Shown one piece after another: positions 38,856 through 47,552 of a stretch of 64,000 nt of DNA. Origin of the DNA: Xanthobacteraceae bacterium. GTDB lineage: Bacteria > Pseudomonadota > Alphaproteobacteria > Rhizobiales > Xanthobacteraceae. How positions within the stretch are numbered: the stretch's first letter is position 1; each line of letters begins with the position of its first letter. A program made the position numbers and the translations under genes. A model generated the notes under the pieces. That model made no database searches. It was not told the DNA's origin and was given only the letters and a program-made list of their open reading frames with translations. Location of the stretch: the NCBI GenBank assembly GCA_019750915.1, contig JAIENY010000004.1:173073-237072 (forward strand), in the 5' to 3' direction.

Positions 38856-39692
38856 TTATTCCGGATAGCTAACTTGACGCGCGGCGACGCCCAGAATCTG
38901 ATCGAGCAGCATTCCGATAACCCCGACGAACAAGATGGCCGTGATGATATTTGCGATGGAAAGATTGTTCCACTCGTTCCAGACGAAGTAACCGATGCCA
39001 ACGCCACCAACGATCATTTCCGCCGCCACGATCACAAGCCATGCGATGCCGATCGAAATCCGCATCCCTGTCAAAATCGCGGGCAGAGCCGCCGGCAAGA
39101 TAACCTTGCGCACCCGGCGGAACGTACTGACTTCAAGCGTCCGCGCAACGTTCAGCCATTCCTTGCGGACACCGGCTACACCGAACGCGGTGTTCAACAA
39201 CATTGGCCATATCGAACAGATGAAGATGACAAAGATCGCGGAACGACTGGCATCCTTGATCGTGTAAAGCGCCAGCGGCAACCACGCGAGGGGTGAGATC
39301 GGCTTGAGAACCTGGATGAACGGATCCAGCGTCCGATAAAACAGCGGCGACATTCCGATCGCGAAACCAAGCGGAATGCCAATGGCTACAGCAAGGAAAT
39401 AGCCGAGCATCACGCGCATCAGCGAATATCCAAGATGATATCCAATGCCGACGTCGTTGTTGGTATTGTAGTAAAACGGATTGCGGAGATCGGCCCAGAG
39501 CTGCCGGCCAACATCCAGCGGTGACGGCAATCCGCTTCCACCGCTCGACGCCGCTTTTCCCATCATCTTCGCATATTCGGAATCGACCGCGGCGACGTCC
39601 GGGCGGGCCGTGGCCAAGTACCAAAAACCCAAAATGGCGGCCAAAAGCAGCAATGACATGATGCCTGCTTTTAATTTGAGCCTGTCCTTCAT
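38856..39692 (-). CDS. NitT/TauT-family ABC transporter permease
   Basis: A BPD-type permease of about 278 aa with six helices and the EAA-loop pattern typical of NrtB/SsuC/TauC. I chose ATG 39692; the longer ORF to 39758 would overlap the start of the divergent LysR gene. The first hydrophobic helix starts right after (KAGIMSLLLLAAILGFWYL). Confidence 0.9.
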   Translation of the reverse strand: MKDRLKLKAGIMSLLLLAAILGFWYLATARPDVAAVDSEYAKMMGKAASSGGSGLPSPLDVGRQLWADLRNPFYYNTNNDVGIGYHLGYSLMRVMLGYFLAVAIGIPLGFAIGMSPLFYRTLDPFIQVLKPISPLAWLPLALYTIKDASRSAIFVIFICSIWPMLLNTAFGVAGVRKEWLNVARTLEVSTFRRVRKVILPAALPAILTGMRISIGIAWLVIVAAEMIVGGVGIGYFVWNEWNNLSIANIITAILFVGVIGMLLDQILGVAARQVSYPE

Positions 39693-39742
39693 TGTGATAC
39701 CCTGATCTGTCTTTCGTACTTTAAGATTGGCATGTGCAGCGG

Positions 39743-40720
39743 ATGGACGCTCTTTCACCGAAATCAGCAGCGAGCCTGTATCTCAGACAGCTGCAGTATC
39801 TCACCTCCCTCGCGCGACACATGCATTTCGGGCGCGCGGCGGACGAGTGCCAGATCAGCCAGCCGGCCCTCTCTCAGGCAATACAGCAGCTTGAGAAATT
39901 GTTCGGCGTTCCGATTGTTGATCGTGGTAGTCACGGCTTCCAGGGCTTCACCCCTCACGGCAATCGCGTACTCGATTGGGCGCGAACCGTGCTGTCCGGC
40001 TACGAGCATCTCAATCAAGAACTTTGCAGTCTCGACAGTCAGAACCTGCGCGGGCATATCCGGCTCGGCGTTATTCCGGTGGCCATGCCCGGAATTTCGA
40101 TCATCACCACCGCGTTCAACCGCCTCTATCCGAATGTCAGTGTTTCGGTCATCTCGCTCAACTTCACCGATCTGAAGAAGGGGCTGGACAATTTCGAGAT
40201 CGACATCGGCATCAATTATCTGGACTTCGGGGACGCAGTCGGATTTCGTCCTTACTTCCTCTATGATGAATCCTACTACCTCATCGCTCCGGCCGATCAT
40301 CCCGTTGCCCAAAAACCCTTCGTGTCGTGGTCGGAAGCCGGACGTCTGCCGCTGTGCATGCTGTCGTCCGATATGCAAAACCGACGAATTCTCGATTCCA
40401 TGTTTTCCAAAGTCGGCGTCACGCCCCGAACAGTCATCGAGACGAACTGCGCGCTGGCGCTGTGCTCGCATGTGCGTCCGGGTCATTGGTTCGCCGTGGT
40501 GCCGAACACGTTCTTTGTCATGACGGGAGACTGGAATCGCACGCGCGCAATCCGACTTTCCGAACCGACCGTTACCAACGCGATTGGCTTGTTGACGGTT
40601 GATCGAGAGCCCCAGCCGCCTGCGATCCGCGCCTTTGTCGATGTCGTTCAGGACATCGACATGACGCGGGAGCTTATGCACTATTCTCCAGCCTATCTCA
40701 CCTCGTCTGCGGGCGCGTAA
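39743..40720 (+). CDS. LysR-family regulator of the nitrile/thiocyanate region
   Basis: A LysR regulator of about 325 aa with HTH in LRQLQYLTSLARHMHFGRAADECQISQPALSQ (residues about 13-45) and a C-terminal effector domain. It diverges from the ABC permease and converges on the hydratase genes, so it sits in the middle of the pathway and probably activates it. ATG 39743 is preferred; ATG 39734 is also in frame. It has a CynR/CbbR-like overall layout, but the inducer cannot be read from the sequence. Confidence 0.88.
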   Translation: MDALSPKSAASLYLRQLQYLTSLARHMHFGRAADECQISQPALSQAIQQLEKLFGVPIVDRGSHGFQGFTPHGNRVLDWARTVLSGYEHLNQELCSLDSQNLRGHIRLGVIPVAMPGISIITTAFNRLYPNVSVSVISLNFTDLKKGLDNFEIDIGINYLDFGDAVGFRPYFLYDESYYLIAPADHPVAQKPFVSWSEAGRLPLCMLSSDMQNRRILDSMFSKVGVTPRTVIETNCALALCSHVRPGHWFAVVPNTFFVMTGDWNRTRAIRLSEPTVTNAIGLLTVDREPQPPAIRAFVDVVQDIDMTRELMHYSPAYLTSSAGA

Positions 40721-40770
40721 TCCAAGCGCTGGACCCACGCGCTCTGAAGCGATCCGGAACAACCCGATCG

Positions 40771-41433
40771 TCACGCTGCGACGTCTTCATCGACTACTGC
40801 GACTCCAATCATGCAATCGCGCGTCACCAGCTTGGCCAGATCGCTCTCTTTCATGCCGTCGGTGCCAGCAGGGCGTACCGGTAGCACGAGATAACGCATA
40901 TCCGCGTTGCTATCGTGTACATGCACGGCAACATCGCCGGGCAATTTAAGATCGAATTCCTCAAGAACCGCGCGAGGTTCCCGGACCGCGCGGGCTCTAT
41001 AGGCCTTACTGATGTACCAAGCGGGTGGCTGCCCTAATATCGACCGGGGATAACAGGAGCAAAGTGTGCAGCAGACCAGATTATGAATTTGATCGGTGTT
41101 TTCGACCACGATCAATTGTGCTTCGCCGATCGCGATACCAAGCTCCGCGGCAGCTGACTTTCCATCCACCAGCAGTCGAGATTTGTAAGCGTCGTCTGTC
41201 CAGGCTCGCGCAACGAGTTTTGCACCCAGATGTTCGCCCGGGGACTCGATCTTCTCGATCTCACGCCTGACTTCGCCCGGCGCGACAAGATTACGTCTCA
41301 TCAAGATATTCTGGAGCGCATCGACTATGATCTGTCCCTCGATATTCCCCACGTCGTCCTCGACCACAAGCGGTTCGTGCTTATCATGAGCATGGTGGTG
41401 TTCGTGATCGTGGTCGTGGCTATGGTCGCTCAT
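40771..41433 (-). CDS. Cobalt-type nitrile hydratase alpha / thiocyanate hydrolase gamma-like subunit
   Basis: A 220-aa catalytic subunit. The metal site CTLCSC lies at residues 122-127; threonine in second place is the cobalt type (serine marks iron enzymes). The C-terminal TRDCMIGVAV, with cysteine where nitrile hydratases usually have serine, and YPRSILGQ resemble thiocyanate hydrolase ScnC. The N-terminus is unusual: nine histidines within residues 4-19, a probable Co/Ni-binding tail. With the two small subunit genes upstream the order equals scnB-scnA-scnC. The product could hydrolyse thiocyanate to carbonyl sulfide and ammonia or hydrate a small nitrile or cyanide. Confidence 0.82.
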   Translation of the reverse strand: MSDHSHDHDHEHHHAHDKHEPLVVEDDVGNIEGQIIVDALQNILMRRNLVAPGEVRREIEKIESPGEHLGAKLVARAWTDDAYKSRLLVDGKSAAAELGIAIGEAQLIVVENTDQIHNLVCCTLCSCYPRSILGQPPAWYISKAYRARAVREPRAVLEEFDLKLPGDVAVHVHDSNADMRYLVLPVRPAGTDGMKESDLAKLVTRDCMIGVAVVDEDVAA

Positions 41434-41473
41434 GACAGTGTCCGCTCTTTTCTTTCAATGGAAGCGCTCGCCG

Positions 41474-41791
41474 CTAGACAGCCTTTAGCAAGGTCGCTGC
41501 ACCCGGGGGTGCAGGCGCCAGCCAGTGATCGTAAATTTCAAGGCACAGCAGATCGGCGCCCGGCCCTTCGTAATCCGGCCACAGATCTCTCAATGCAAAG
41601 CTGACGCGATAAAGCGGAACCACTGGCCCGCATACACGTCCAACAGCCAGATCCTCCGGATTAAGAAATGCCCCACACCGATGCATGACCGTTCCTACAT
41701 GCCCGCGCACATAGAACGGCGTTCTGATGTGGCCGGATTTTCCAAGATCGAGAACGACGACCTTGTCCCCGGCATCAAACCGCTGTTTCAT
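41474..41791 (-). CDS. Thiocyanate hydrolase alpha-like subunit (C-terminal half of nitrile hydratase beta)
   Basis: A protein of about 105 aa with the small-barrel fold signature of the nitrile hydratase beta C-terminal domain: GDKVVVLDLGKSGHIRTPFYVRG near the start, then LYRVSF and LWPDY. In thiocyanate hydrolase this half is a separate subunit (ScnA). ATG 41791 overlaps the stop of the upstream gene (TGATG). Stand-alone proteins of this fold also act as nitrile hydratase activators, so a chaperone role is the alternative. Confidence 0.78.
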   Translation of the reverse strand: MKQRFDAGDKVVVLDLGKSGHIRTPFYVRGHVGTVMHRCGAFLNPEDLAVGRVCGPVVPLYRVSFALRDLWPDYEGPGADLLCLEIYDHWLAPAPPGAATLLKAV

Positions 41792-42117
41792 CAATCACAC
41801 GAAACCGGCGCCTCCCACCTGGCGCGCACGAGAGCAATCTCCTGTTCCAGCTCTTCGCGGCTGAACACATCTTTTTCGACGAGAATATCGATCACAGCCT
41901 CAAGCCTTCGCCGGTAGAACGAATACTTCTTGTATTTGTCGAGACCGAACGATTCGAAACCACGGCGCATTTCGTCGAGCGACATCATGCGCCGTGTTCC
42001 ATCACCCAGAAGGTTACGGATCGCCTCGACCTGTTTCTCCCACTGCAGCCAAGGCAATTCCACAATTGGAATAGCCCCCGCCGGCTCACCACCAATGTCG
42101 TGATATCCACGGGTCAT
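41791..42117 (-). CDS. Thiocyanate hydrolase beta-like subunit (N-terminal half of nitrile hydratase beta)
   Basis: A protein of about 108 aa beginning with a YHDIGG motif, the conserved opening of nitrile hydratase beta chains, followed by helical segments (LPWLQWEKQVEAIRNLL, FGLDKYKKYSFYRRRLEAV) as in ScnB. I chose ATG 42117 because AGGAG lies 7 nt upstream; the longer start at 42132 would precede that site. Its stop overlaps the next gene. Confidence 0.78.
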   Translation of the reverse strand: MTRGYHDIGGEPAGAIPIVELPWLQWEKQVEAIRNLLGDGTRRMMSLDEMRRGFESFGLDKYKKYSFYRRRLEAVIDILVEKDVFSREELEQEIALVRARWEAPVSCD

Positions 42118-42128
42118 CGTTTCACTCC

Positions 42129-43502
42129 TCAAGTCCGCCTGATCGCAAAGCTATCCACGTAAGCCTGCGGTTTTGTTGGGTCGAACGTCTTGCCAAGGAT
42201 GGTGTGGGTCGTCATGGCCGATGCGGGCGGTGTCATCCCCATTTCCTTCATCCGCTTTTCTGCGTCCGTGGACAGGAACACCTTGTCCGCCATCGCCTGA
42301 TAATCGATATCGGCTGGCACCAGATTCCAGCGCCTGAGCTGCGTGAGAAGCCACACCCCCGTCGATTCGTATGGGAAGGCCTTAAACCCGATCCTGTCCG
42401 GTCGATCGACAACCGAGCCGAGGCCGTCGGCGTAGTGACCGAGCAACACCTGTTCGAGCACCGTCTGAGGTTGATTCAGGTATCCGGCTGGCGCCAGCAG
42501 TTCGGCGACCTTCTTTCGGTTCTCATATTTGTCAGCGAACTCCGTCGCCCTCACAACGGCGCGGAACATCGCGCTATAGCTATTGGGAGCCTCCTTTACG
42601 AACTTGTCAGTGACAGACAGGACGCAGCACGGATGATCGGGGAAGATGTCCCGAGTCAGAAGATGCAGGAATCCGACGCCCTCAAACACGGCCCGTTGGC
42701 CCCACGGCTCGGCGAATAACATGCCATCGAGGTTCCCTGAGGCCATGTTGGCGACCGAATCCGGCGGCGCATAAACGCGCAGTTCGATATCCTTGTCCGG
42801 GTCAAGGCCGTGCTCGGCCACGTAATAGCGAAGCAGCATCGCATGCATCGATTGCTCATGCGGAATACCGAACTTGAAACCTTTCCAATCCTTCGGATTG
42901 CGGCGATCCTTGTGCTTGACATGTAAGGTGATGGCGTTGCCATTCACATTCTGCACGGTCGACACGTACGTGTTGATCGGCTTTGATCCAACACCCATCG
43001 TCATGGTCAGCGGCATCGCCAGAACGAGATGGGTGGCGTCATATTCGGCGTTCACCAGTTTGTCGCGCACGATCGCCCATCCAGGCGTCCGGACAAGATT
43101 GAGATCGAGTCCTTCTTTTTGATATTCGCCCATCGCATGCGCCAGCAAAAGCGGCGTTGTGCAGGTGATCGGGACATAGCCGACGGTGAGCTTGGTTTTC
43201 TCTAAACCCGCGGCTTCGTTCGCGATCGCTTTTGATGTCGCAAGCGGAAAAAGATCCGCGATGGCCGCAAGCGCCGTTGACGCACCTACCGCCTTAAGAA
43301 ATGAGCGCCGCGCCAGCCCGTTCGGAAACATCGCCTTGAGGATCGTCGTCTCGACAATGCGATTGGTATAGTTTTCGACGCCGGAATAGTCCGCCTCGGA
43401 CATCGCCGAGCCGAATGCTTTCCTATGCTCATCGATGTCACCGTTGCATCCACAAGAGCATGTCGCGGACATTCGCAGGCCGGGCTCCACAGGTTCAGAC
43501 AT
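42129..43502 (-). CDS. NrtA/CmpA-family ABC substrate-binding protein with Tat signal
   Basis: A binding protein of about 457 aa from ATG 43502 (GGAGATGG upstream; the longer ORF begins at 43547). Residues about 12-16 form a CSCGC cluster, followed by a hydrophilic segment and a twin-arginine motif (ARRSFLKAVGAS, about residue 64), so the Tat signal is preceded by an unusually long tail. The mature part is of the nitrate/bicarbonate/sulfonate class. It is the first gene of the operon with scnBAC-like genes, so it likely supplies their substrate through the ABC proteins at 38010-39692. Confidence 0.88.
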   Translation of the reverse strand: MSEPVEPGLRMSATCSCGCNGDIDEHRKAFGSAMSEADYSGVENYTNRIVETTILKAMFPNGLARRSFLKAVGASTALAAIADLFPLATSKAIANEAAGLEKTKLTVGYVPITCTTPLLLAHAMGEYQKEGLDLNLVRTPGWAIVRDKLVNAEYDATHLVLAMPLTMTMGVGSKPINTYVSTVQNVNGNAITLHVKHKDRRNPKDWKGFKFGIPHEQSMHAMLLRYYVAEHGLDPDKDIELRVYAPPDSVANMASGNLDGMLFAEPWGQRAVFEGVGFLHLLTRDIFPDHPCCVLSVTDKFVKEAPNSYSAMFRAVVRATEFADKYENRKKVAELLAPAGYLNQPQTVLEQVLLGHYADGLGSVVDRPDRIGFKAFPYESTGVWLLTQLRRWNLVPADIDYQAMADKVFLSTDAEKRMKEMGMTPPASAMTTHTILGKTFDPTKPQAYVDSFAIRRT

Positions 43503-43797
43503 TACGACCCATCTCCATTTTCCAGATAAGCTTCCGTCCTCTGGCAATCACCGTGCCAACGACGGGTCGAGATCGGCAGTGCCGGTTTTTCAGGCGTTTT
43601 TTCCGGCCTGCGGAGCTTTTGCGAAGCACAGACACAGGATGTAAGGGCGCATAAGCGGCTCTTATCACCCTATAGGTGACGACTGCCCGCGAATGGACCG
43701 CAGCCCGGCTTAAATATGAACTGTTTCAACGCGTCGAAATGCAGTTAGGTTCTCGTACATCATCTCGCCCTGCGAGAGCTATCTGCGGAGTGCAATC

Positions 43798-44814
43798 ATG
43801 AACGGTCTCGGCGGCCTCAACAAATCACCGAACGGCGTTGTCATTGGACTGGTGCAATTGCAGTTACCGGTCGTCGTCACGAAGGACCATCTTGCCGCGC
43901 AGACGCAACGCATCGTCGATATGGTTGGTAAGGCGCGACGAAACCTCGGCACGATGGATCTTGTGGTATTCCCGGAATACTCGCTTCACGGGCTCTCAAT
44001 GGATACCAATCCGGATATCATGTGCCGGCTGGACGGTCCCGAAGTCGCAGCGTTCAAGCAGGCCTGCATCGACAACAGGATCTGGGGTTGCTTCTCGATC
44101 ATGGAGTTTAATCCGAACGGCAATCCCTACAATTCCGGATTGATCATCGACGACAAAGGCGAGCTTAAGCTTTACTATCGGAAGCTCCATCCCTGGATCC
44201 CGGTCGAACCGTGGGAGCCGGGCGATATCGGCATTCCGGTGATCGACGGCCCCAAGGGCGCAAAGCTTGCTCTGATCATCTGCCACGACGGCATGTTTCC
44301 GGAGATGGCGCGTGAATGCGCCTATAAGGGCGCCGAGATCATGCTTCGCACCGCGGGCTACACGGCGCCCATCCGTGAAAGCTGGCGCTTCACCAATCAG
44401 GCCAATTCATTTCAGAACCTCATGGTCACCGCCAACGTCTGCATGTGCGGCACGGACGGCAGCTTCGATTCCATGGGCGAAGGCATGATTGTGAATTTCG
44501 ATGGCACTGTTCTCGCGCATGGCGCCACGGGCCGGCCAGATGAGATCATTACTGCTGAAGTCCGGCCTGATCTGGTGCGCGAGGCGCGACTGAACTGGGG
44601 CGTCGAAAACAATATCTATCAGCTCTGGCATCGCGGCTACGTTGCCGTGAAGGGCGGCGCGATGGACTGTCCCTACACCTTCATGCAGGACATGGTGGCA
44701 GGAACATTTCGTCTTCCGTGGGAAGATGACGTCAAGATCACGGACGGCAGCTCCTGCGGCTTCGAGGCGCCGACGCGCAACTTCAAACCGAAAACCCTGC
44801 GCGCCGCCGAATAA
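43798..44814 (+). CDS. amiF: Formamidase
   Basis: A 338-aa carbon-nitrogen hydrolase (nitrilase superfamily) with the Glu-Lys-Cys triad: FPEYS (Glu), YRKLHPW (Lys) and ICHDGMFPE (Cys). It matches the AmiF/AmiE aliphatic amidase branch over its length (for example CSIME-like FSIMEFNPNGNPYN and NIYQLWHRGYVAVKGG), and is closer to formamidase AmiF. It converts formamide to formate and ammonia. GGAG lies 7 nt upstream of ATG. It is divergent from the binding-protein/hydratase operon with 295 nt between, suggesting shared control. Formamide would be the product of cyanide hydration by the neighbouring enzyme. Confidence 0.9.
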   Translation: MNGLGGLNKSPNGVVIGLVQLQLPVVVTKDHLAAQTQRIVDMVGKARRNLGTMDLVVFPEYSLHGLSMDTNPDIMCRLDGPEVAAFKQACIDNRIWGCFSIMEFNPNGNPYNSGLIIDDKGELKLYYRKLHPWIPVEPWEPGDIGIPVIDGPKGAKLALIICHDGMFPEMARECAYKGAEIMLRTAGYTAPIRESWRFTNQANSFQNLMVTANVCMCGTDGSFDSMGEGMIVNFDGTVLAHGATGRPDEIITAEVRPDLVREARLNWGVENNIYQLWHRGYVAVKGGAMDCPYTFMQDMVAGTFRLPWEDDVKITDGSSCGFEAPTRNFKPKTLRAAE

Positions 44815-44823
44815 CTCGACGCG

Positions 44824-45846
44824 ATGCCGGCTTCGCACATCATCGATCGCGTCCGGCGAGATCGCTTTCGCGACAGGCTTGCAGCTGTATTTTCAGGCCT
44901 GTTGATTGCGAACGCCCTGACATGGGCCTGGGCGCTGTACGCCTTCCTGGAGCAGCCAGTCCTGCTCGGGATGGCCGCACTGGCGTACAGCCTGGGCCTG
45001 AGGCACGCGCTGGACGCTGACCATATCGCTGCGATCGACAACGTGACGCGAAAACTCATGCAGGAGGGCAAGCGGCCCGTTGCGGTCGGACTGTTTTTCG
45101 CACTGGGACACTCCACGGTCGTGGTGGCCGCATCGATCCTGATTGCGATGATCGCAAGCTCATACGCCGAAGATATCGCCAAATACCGCGAAATCACCGG
45201 AACAGTCGGCACATTTGCTTCCGCCATGTTCCTGTTCATCATCGCGCTGGCAAATCTTGCCGTTCTCGGCGGAGTATATCAGGCGTACCGCCAATCCAAA
45301 TCAGGAAAGATCTTCCGGGACGAGGACATTGATGCGTTGTTGAGAAAACGCGGATGGCTCACGCGCTATCTCACGCCGCTCTTTGGCCTTATCTCGAAAA
45401 GCTGGCATCTTTTTCCGATCGGTCTCCTGTTTGCTCTCGGTTTTGAGACCGCAAGTGAAATCAGCCTGTTCGGACTCTCGGCAAGCGCATCGGGAAAGCT
45501 TTCTTCAATGTCCGTCATGATTTTCCCGGCGCTCTTCACCGCCGGCATGACCCTTGTCGATACGGCCGACGGCATATTGATGCTCGGCGCCTACGGCTGG
45601 GCCTACCGTAGTCCTTCGCGTAAGCTTCTCTATAACCTGATCATTACGCTTGTTTCGATTCTTGTCGCCGTCGTCATCGGCGGGATCGAAACCCTTGGTC
45701 TGATCAGCGACCGGTTGGATCTCCAGACCCCATTCTGGTCGAGCGTTTCAATGCTCAATTCCAACTTCGGCCTGCTGGGCTATGGGGTTGTCAGCCTCTT
45801 TATCCTGTGTTGGAGCATTTCGTGGGTTGTCTACAGAACACGGTAA
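44824..45846 (+). CDS. NiCoT-family nickel/cobalt permease
   Basis: A 340-aa membrane permease with the NiCoT signature RHALDADHIAAIDN in helix 2, about eight helices and the LGFETASEISLF motif. It imports Co2+ or Ni2+. It starts 9 nt after amiF, so the two are co-transcribed. The nearby CTLCSC hydratase needs cobalt, and NhlF-type cobalt permeases are known companions of such enzymes. It therefore probably supplies the cofactor. Confidence 0.93.
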   Translation: MPASHIIDRVRRDRFRDRLAAVFSGLLIANALTWAWALYAFLEQPVLLGMAALAYSLGLRHALDADHIAAIDNVTRKLMQEGKRPVAVGLFFALGHSTVVVAASILIAMIASSYAEDIAKYREITGTVGTFASAMFLFIIALANLAVLGGVYQAYRQSKSGKIFRDEDIDALLRKRGWLTRYLTPLFGLISKSWHLFPIGLLFALGFETASEISLFGLSASASGKLSSMSVMIFPALFTAGMTLVDTADGILMLGAYGWAYRSPSRKLLYNLIITLVSILVAVVIGGIETLGLISDRLDLQTPFWSSVSMLNSNFGLLGYGVVSLFILCWSISWVVYRTR

Positions 45847-45857
45847 GACCCCGTCGA

Positions 45858-46913
45858 TCAGACAGCCTCGGAAACACCCTTTCGTCCCGGCATGCAGAGA
45901 TCTGGCGTAGAGGCAGCGTCAATCTCCTCGTCGTACAGACGATCATAAGCAGCGAGCCACCTCGCAAGTACCTTGGACTGATAATTCGCCGCCCTCATTT
46001 GCCGCAGCGCAATCCGAATGCTGGCACGATCAAAACGACTTTGCGCAAAGCATTTTACCGGTGGCCCGCACTCAGCCATCACGGACGCAATGACCCTGTT
46101 CTTGATCGCAATGGCCCGTTCGTCCCCAAACAACCGCAGAACAGCCTGAAAATATCTATGCTGCGCGGCGTCGAATAAGGGTGTCTTGCCGAGAGAAACG
46201 TCCGCCGGGTGCCATGGGTATACATGGGCGCATGGGATCAACCCATCGGGCACCGGTTCCGTGGCAGAATGTGTTCGGCCCTGCTTCAGCAGTTGCGGCA
46301 AAACATGCGTGTGCGGCCCCTCCGGACTTTTCTCACCATGCCTCGGAATCGTCTGGAAGACTTCGATTCTCCCCAGACGGCTTATAAAAACGCGGTGGGG
46401 CCCGGACTCCAGAATTGCGGACAATGCCGGATTCCCGGTTTCATAAAGCGGCTTTCCGACATATCTCCTGAGGTAATCGCCAAGGCGCCCATCCTTCACC
46501 CGGATACAGAAATCGACATGCGGCGCAGCTAATCCCAGATCGAACAGGATATCGCCGCGATCTTCCGGACGTAACGCGTTCCCATCCGCAGACAATTCCG
46601 TGAGCACGGATCGACCGTTCATCGCGGCTTCGGCGCCGCTCAAGCAAAGTGACAACCGATGGCTCCAGCCCTGCCAAGCAACGCTTTCGGAGGCAAGCGG
46701 CCTAAACCCTTCGAAGGTTTCGATCGATATACCTCCGCGCTTTGTCACCGCGGAGATCGTTTCGCGCCGCTGGCTGATCACAATTTCTTCTTCACCGACA
46801 CGGGAGAATTCGGCGATCGCGCCGAATGTTCCGATACTCCAGCACGACCTCGAATCGTTCAATTGCTGGAAAAGAAAATCTTCAATGTTCAGAGGAGCAA
46901 TCTGAAAGCTCAT
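45858..46913 (-). CDS. Hypothetical protein, 351 aa
   Basis: A soluble ORF with GAGGA 5 nt before ATG 46913 (an in-frame ATG at 46955 adds 14 residues). No signal peptide, membrane helix or metal motif is apparent. The C-terminal third is rich in Arg/Ala (for example FDRASIRIALRQMRAANYQSKVLARWLAAYD). It converges on the NiCoT gene with 11 nt between stops. I recognise no family; its place beside the hydratase genes makes an accessory role possible but unproven. Confidence 0.7.
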   Translation of the reverse strand: MSFQIAPLNIEDFLFQQLNDSRSCWSIGTFGAIAEFSRVGEEEIVISQRRETISAVTKRGGISIETFEGFRPLASESVAWQGWSHRLSLCLSGAEAAMNGRSVLTELSADGNALRPEDRGDILFDLGLAAPHVDFCIRVKDGRLGDYLRRYVGKPLYETGNPALSAILESGPHRVFISRLGRIEVFQTIPRHGEKSPEGPHTHVLPQLLKQGRTHSATEPVPDGLIPCAHVYPWHPADVSLGKTPLFDAAQHRYFQAVLRLFGDERAIAIKNRVIASVMAECGPPVKCFAQSRFDRASIRIALRQMRAANYQSKVLARWLAAYDRLYDEEIDAASTPDLCMPGRKGVSEAV

Positions 46914-47129
46914 CAAATCCTCGGCAAGTCTGTCGCGCATAAACCATGCGTTCACAGAACTGACTCAAACATGAGCCCGATGAATTTGCGTGCTGATAGT
47001 TCAGTGCGCCGATGCCCACATCGCGAACAGCAGGGACTAATCTGCCAATCAGCGCAACTTATCGGTTTACAACAGTGATTTTCCCCATACGGACCGGTCG
47101 AAAGTCATGGGATACAGAATTTCCCTCGC

Positions 47130-47533
47130 TCACAAATCCGGGCGCCGGACAATCAGTTCGATTTCGATCAGCCCGTCTCGATTTCGATCAGCGCGTCATA
47201 AGCCAATCCAGTCAGCCCGACACAGGTTCGAGCAGGCAAACGCCTCTCCGTAAAAAATGCCGATAGGTTTCATTCATCTGCGTATAATGTTCCTTGAAGC
47301 GCGTCAGATAAATCCGCGCCATCACGACGTGTTCGAATCCGAGTTCCCGCAAGCACCTTCCGAAGGTTTTCCATCACAGCCTTGGTCTGGGCGACGATCC
47401 CGTCAGGAAGTTGTCCAGGCGCCTCTGGAGTGTCGGGCATCTGACCGGTCACCAACACAAATCCGTCGGTTTCGACAGCGTGGCTGAATGGCGCCACAGG
47501 TTTCGGGCCGCCCGGAATCATGTGAAATTGCAC
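47130..47533 (-). pseudogene. ridA-family gene remnant with two frameshifts
   Basis: The intact N-terminal part starts at GTG 47533 (AAGGAAG upstream) with the RidA pattern SHAVETDGFVLVTGQMP. An extra G in a GGG run near 47348 shifts the frame. The correct continuation (ELGFEHVVMARIYLTRFKEH) is then read in another frame until a missing T near 47252 shifts it again to RRLPARTCVG. The 3' end also contains a duplicated GATCGAAATCGA unit. Both shifts lie in homopolymer runs, so sequencing error is conceivable, but the damaged neighbour supports real decay. Confidence 0.8.
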
Positions 47534-47552
47534 GGAGGCTTCCTTGTAATGA

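Noticed and set aside
40771..42117. Ordinary two-subunit nitrile hydratase
   Set aside because: The beta chain is encoded as two separate short genes in scnB-scnA order, and the alpha-type subunit has the ScnC-like TRDC motif.
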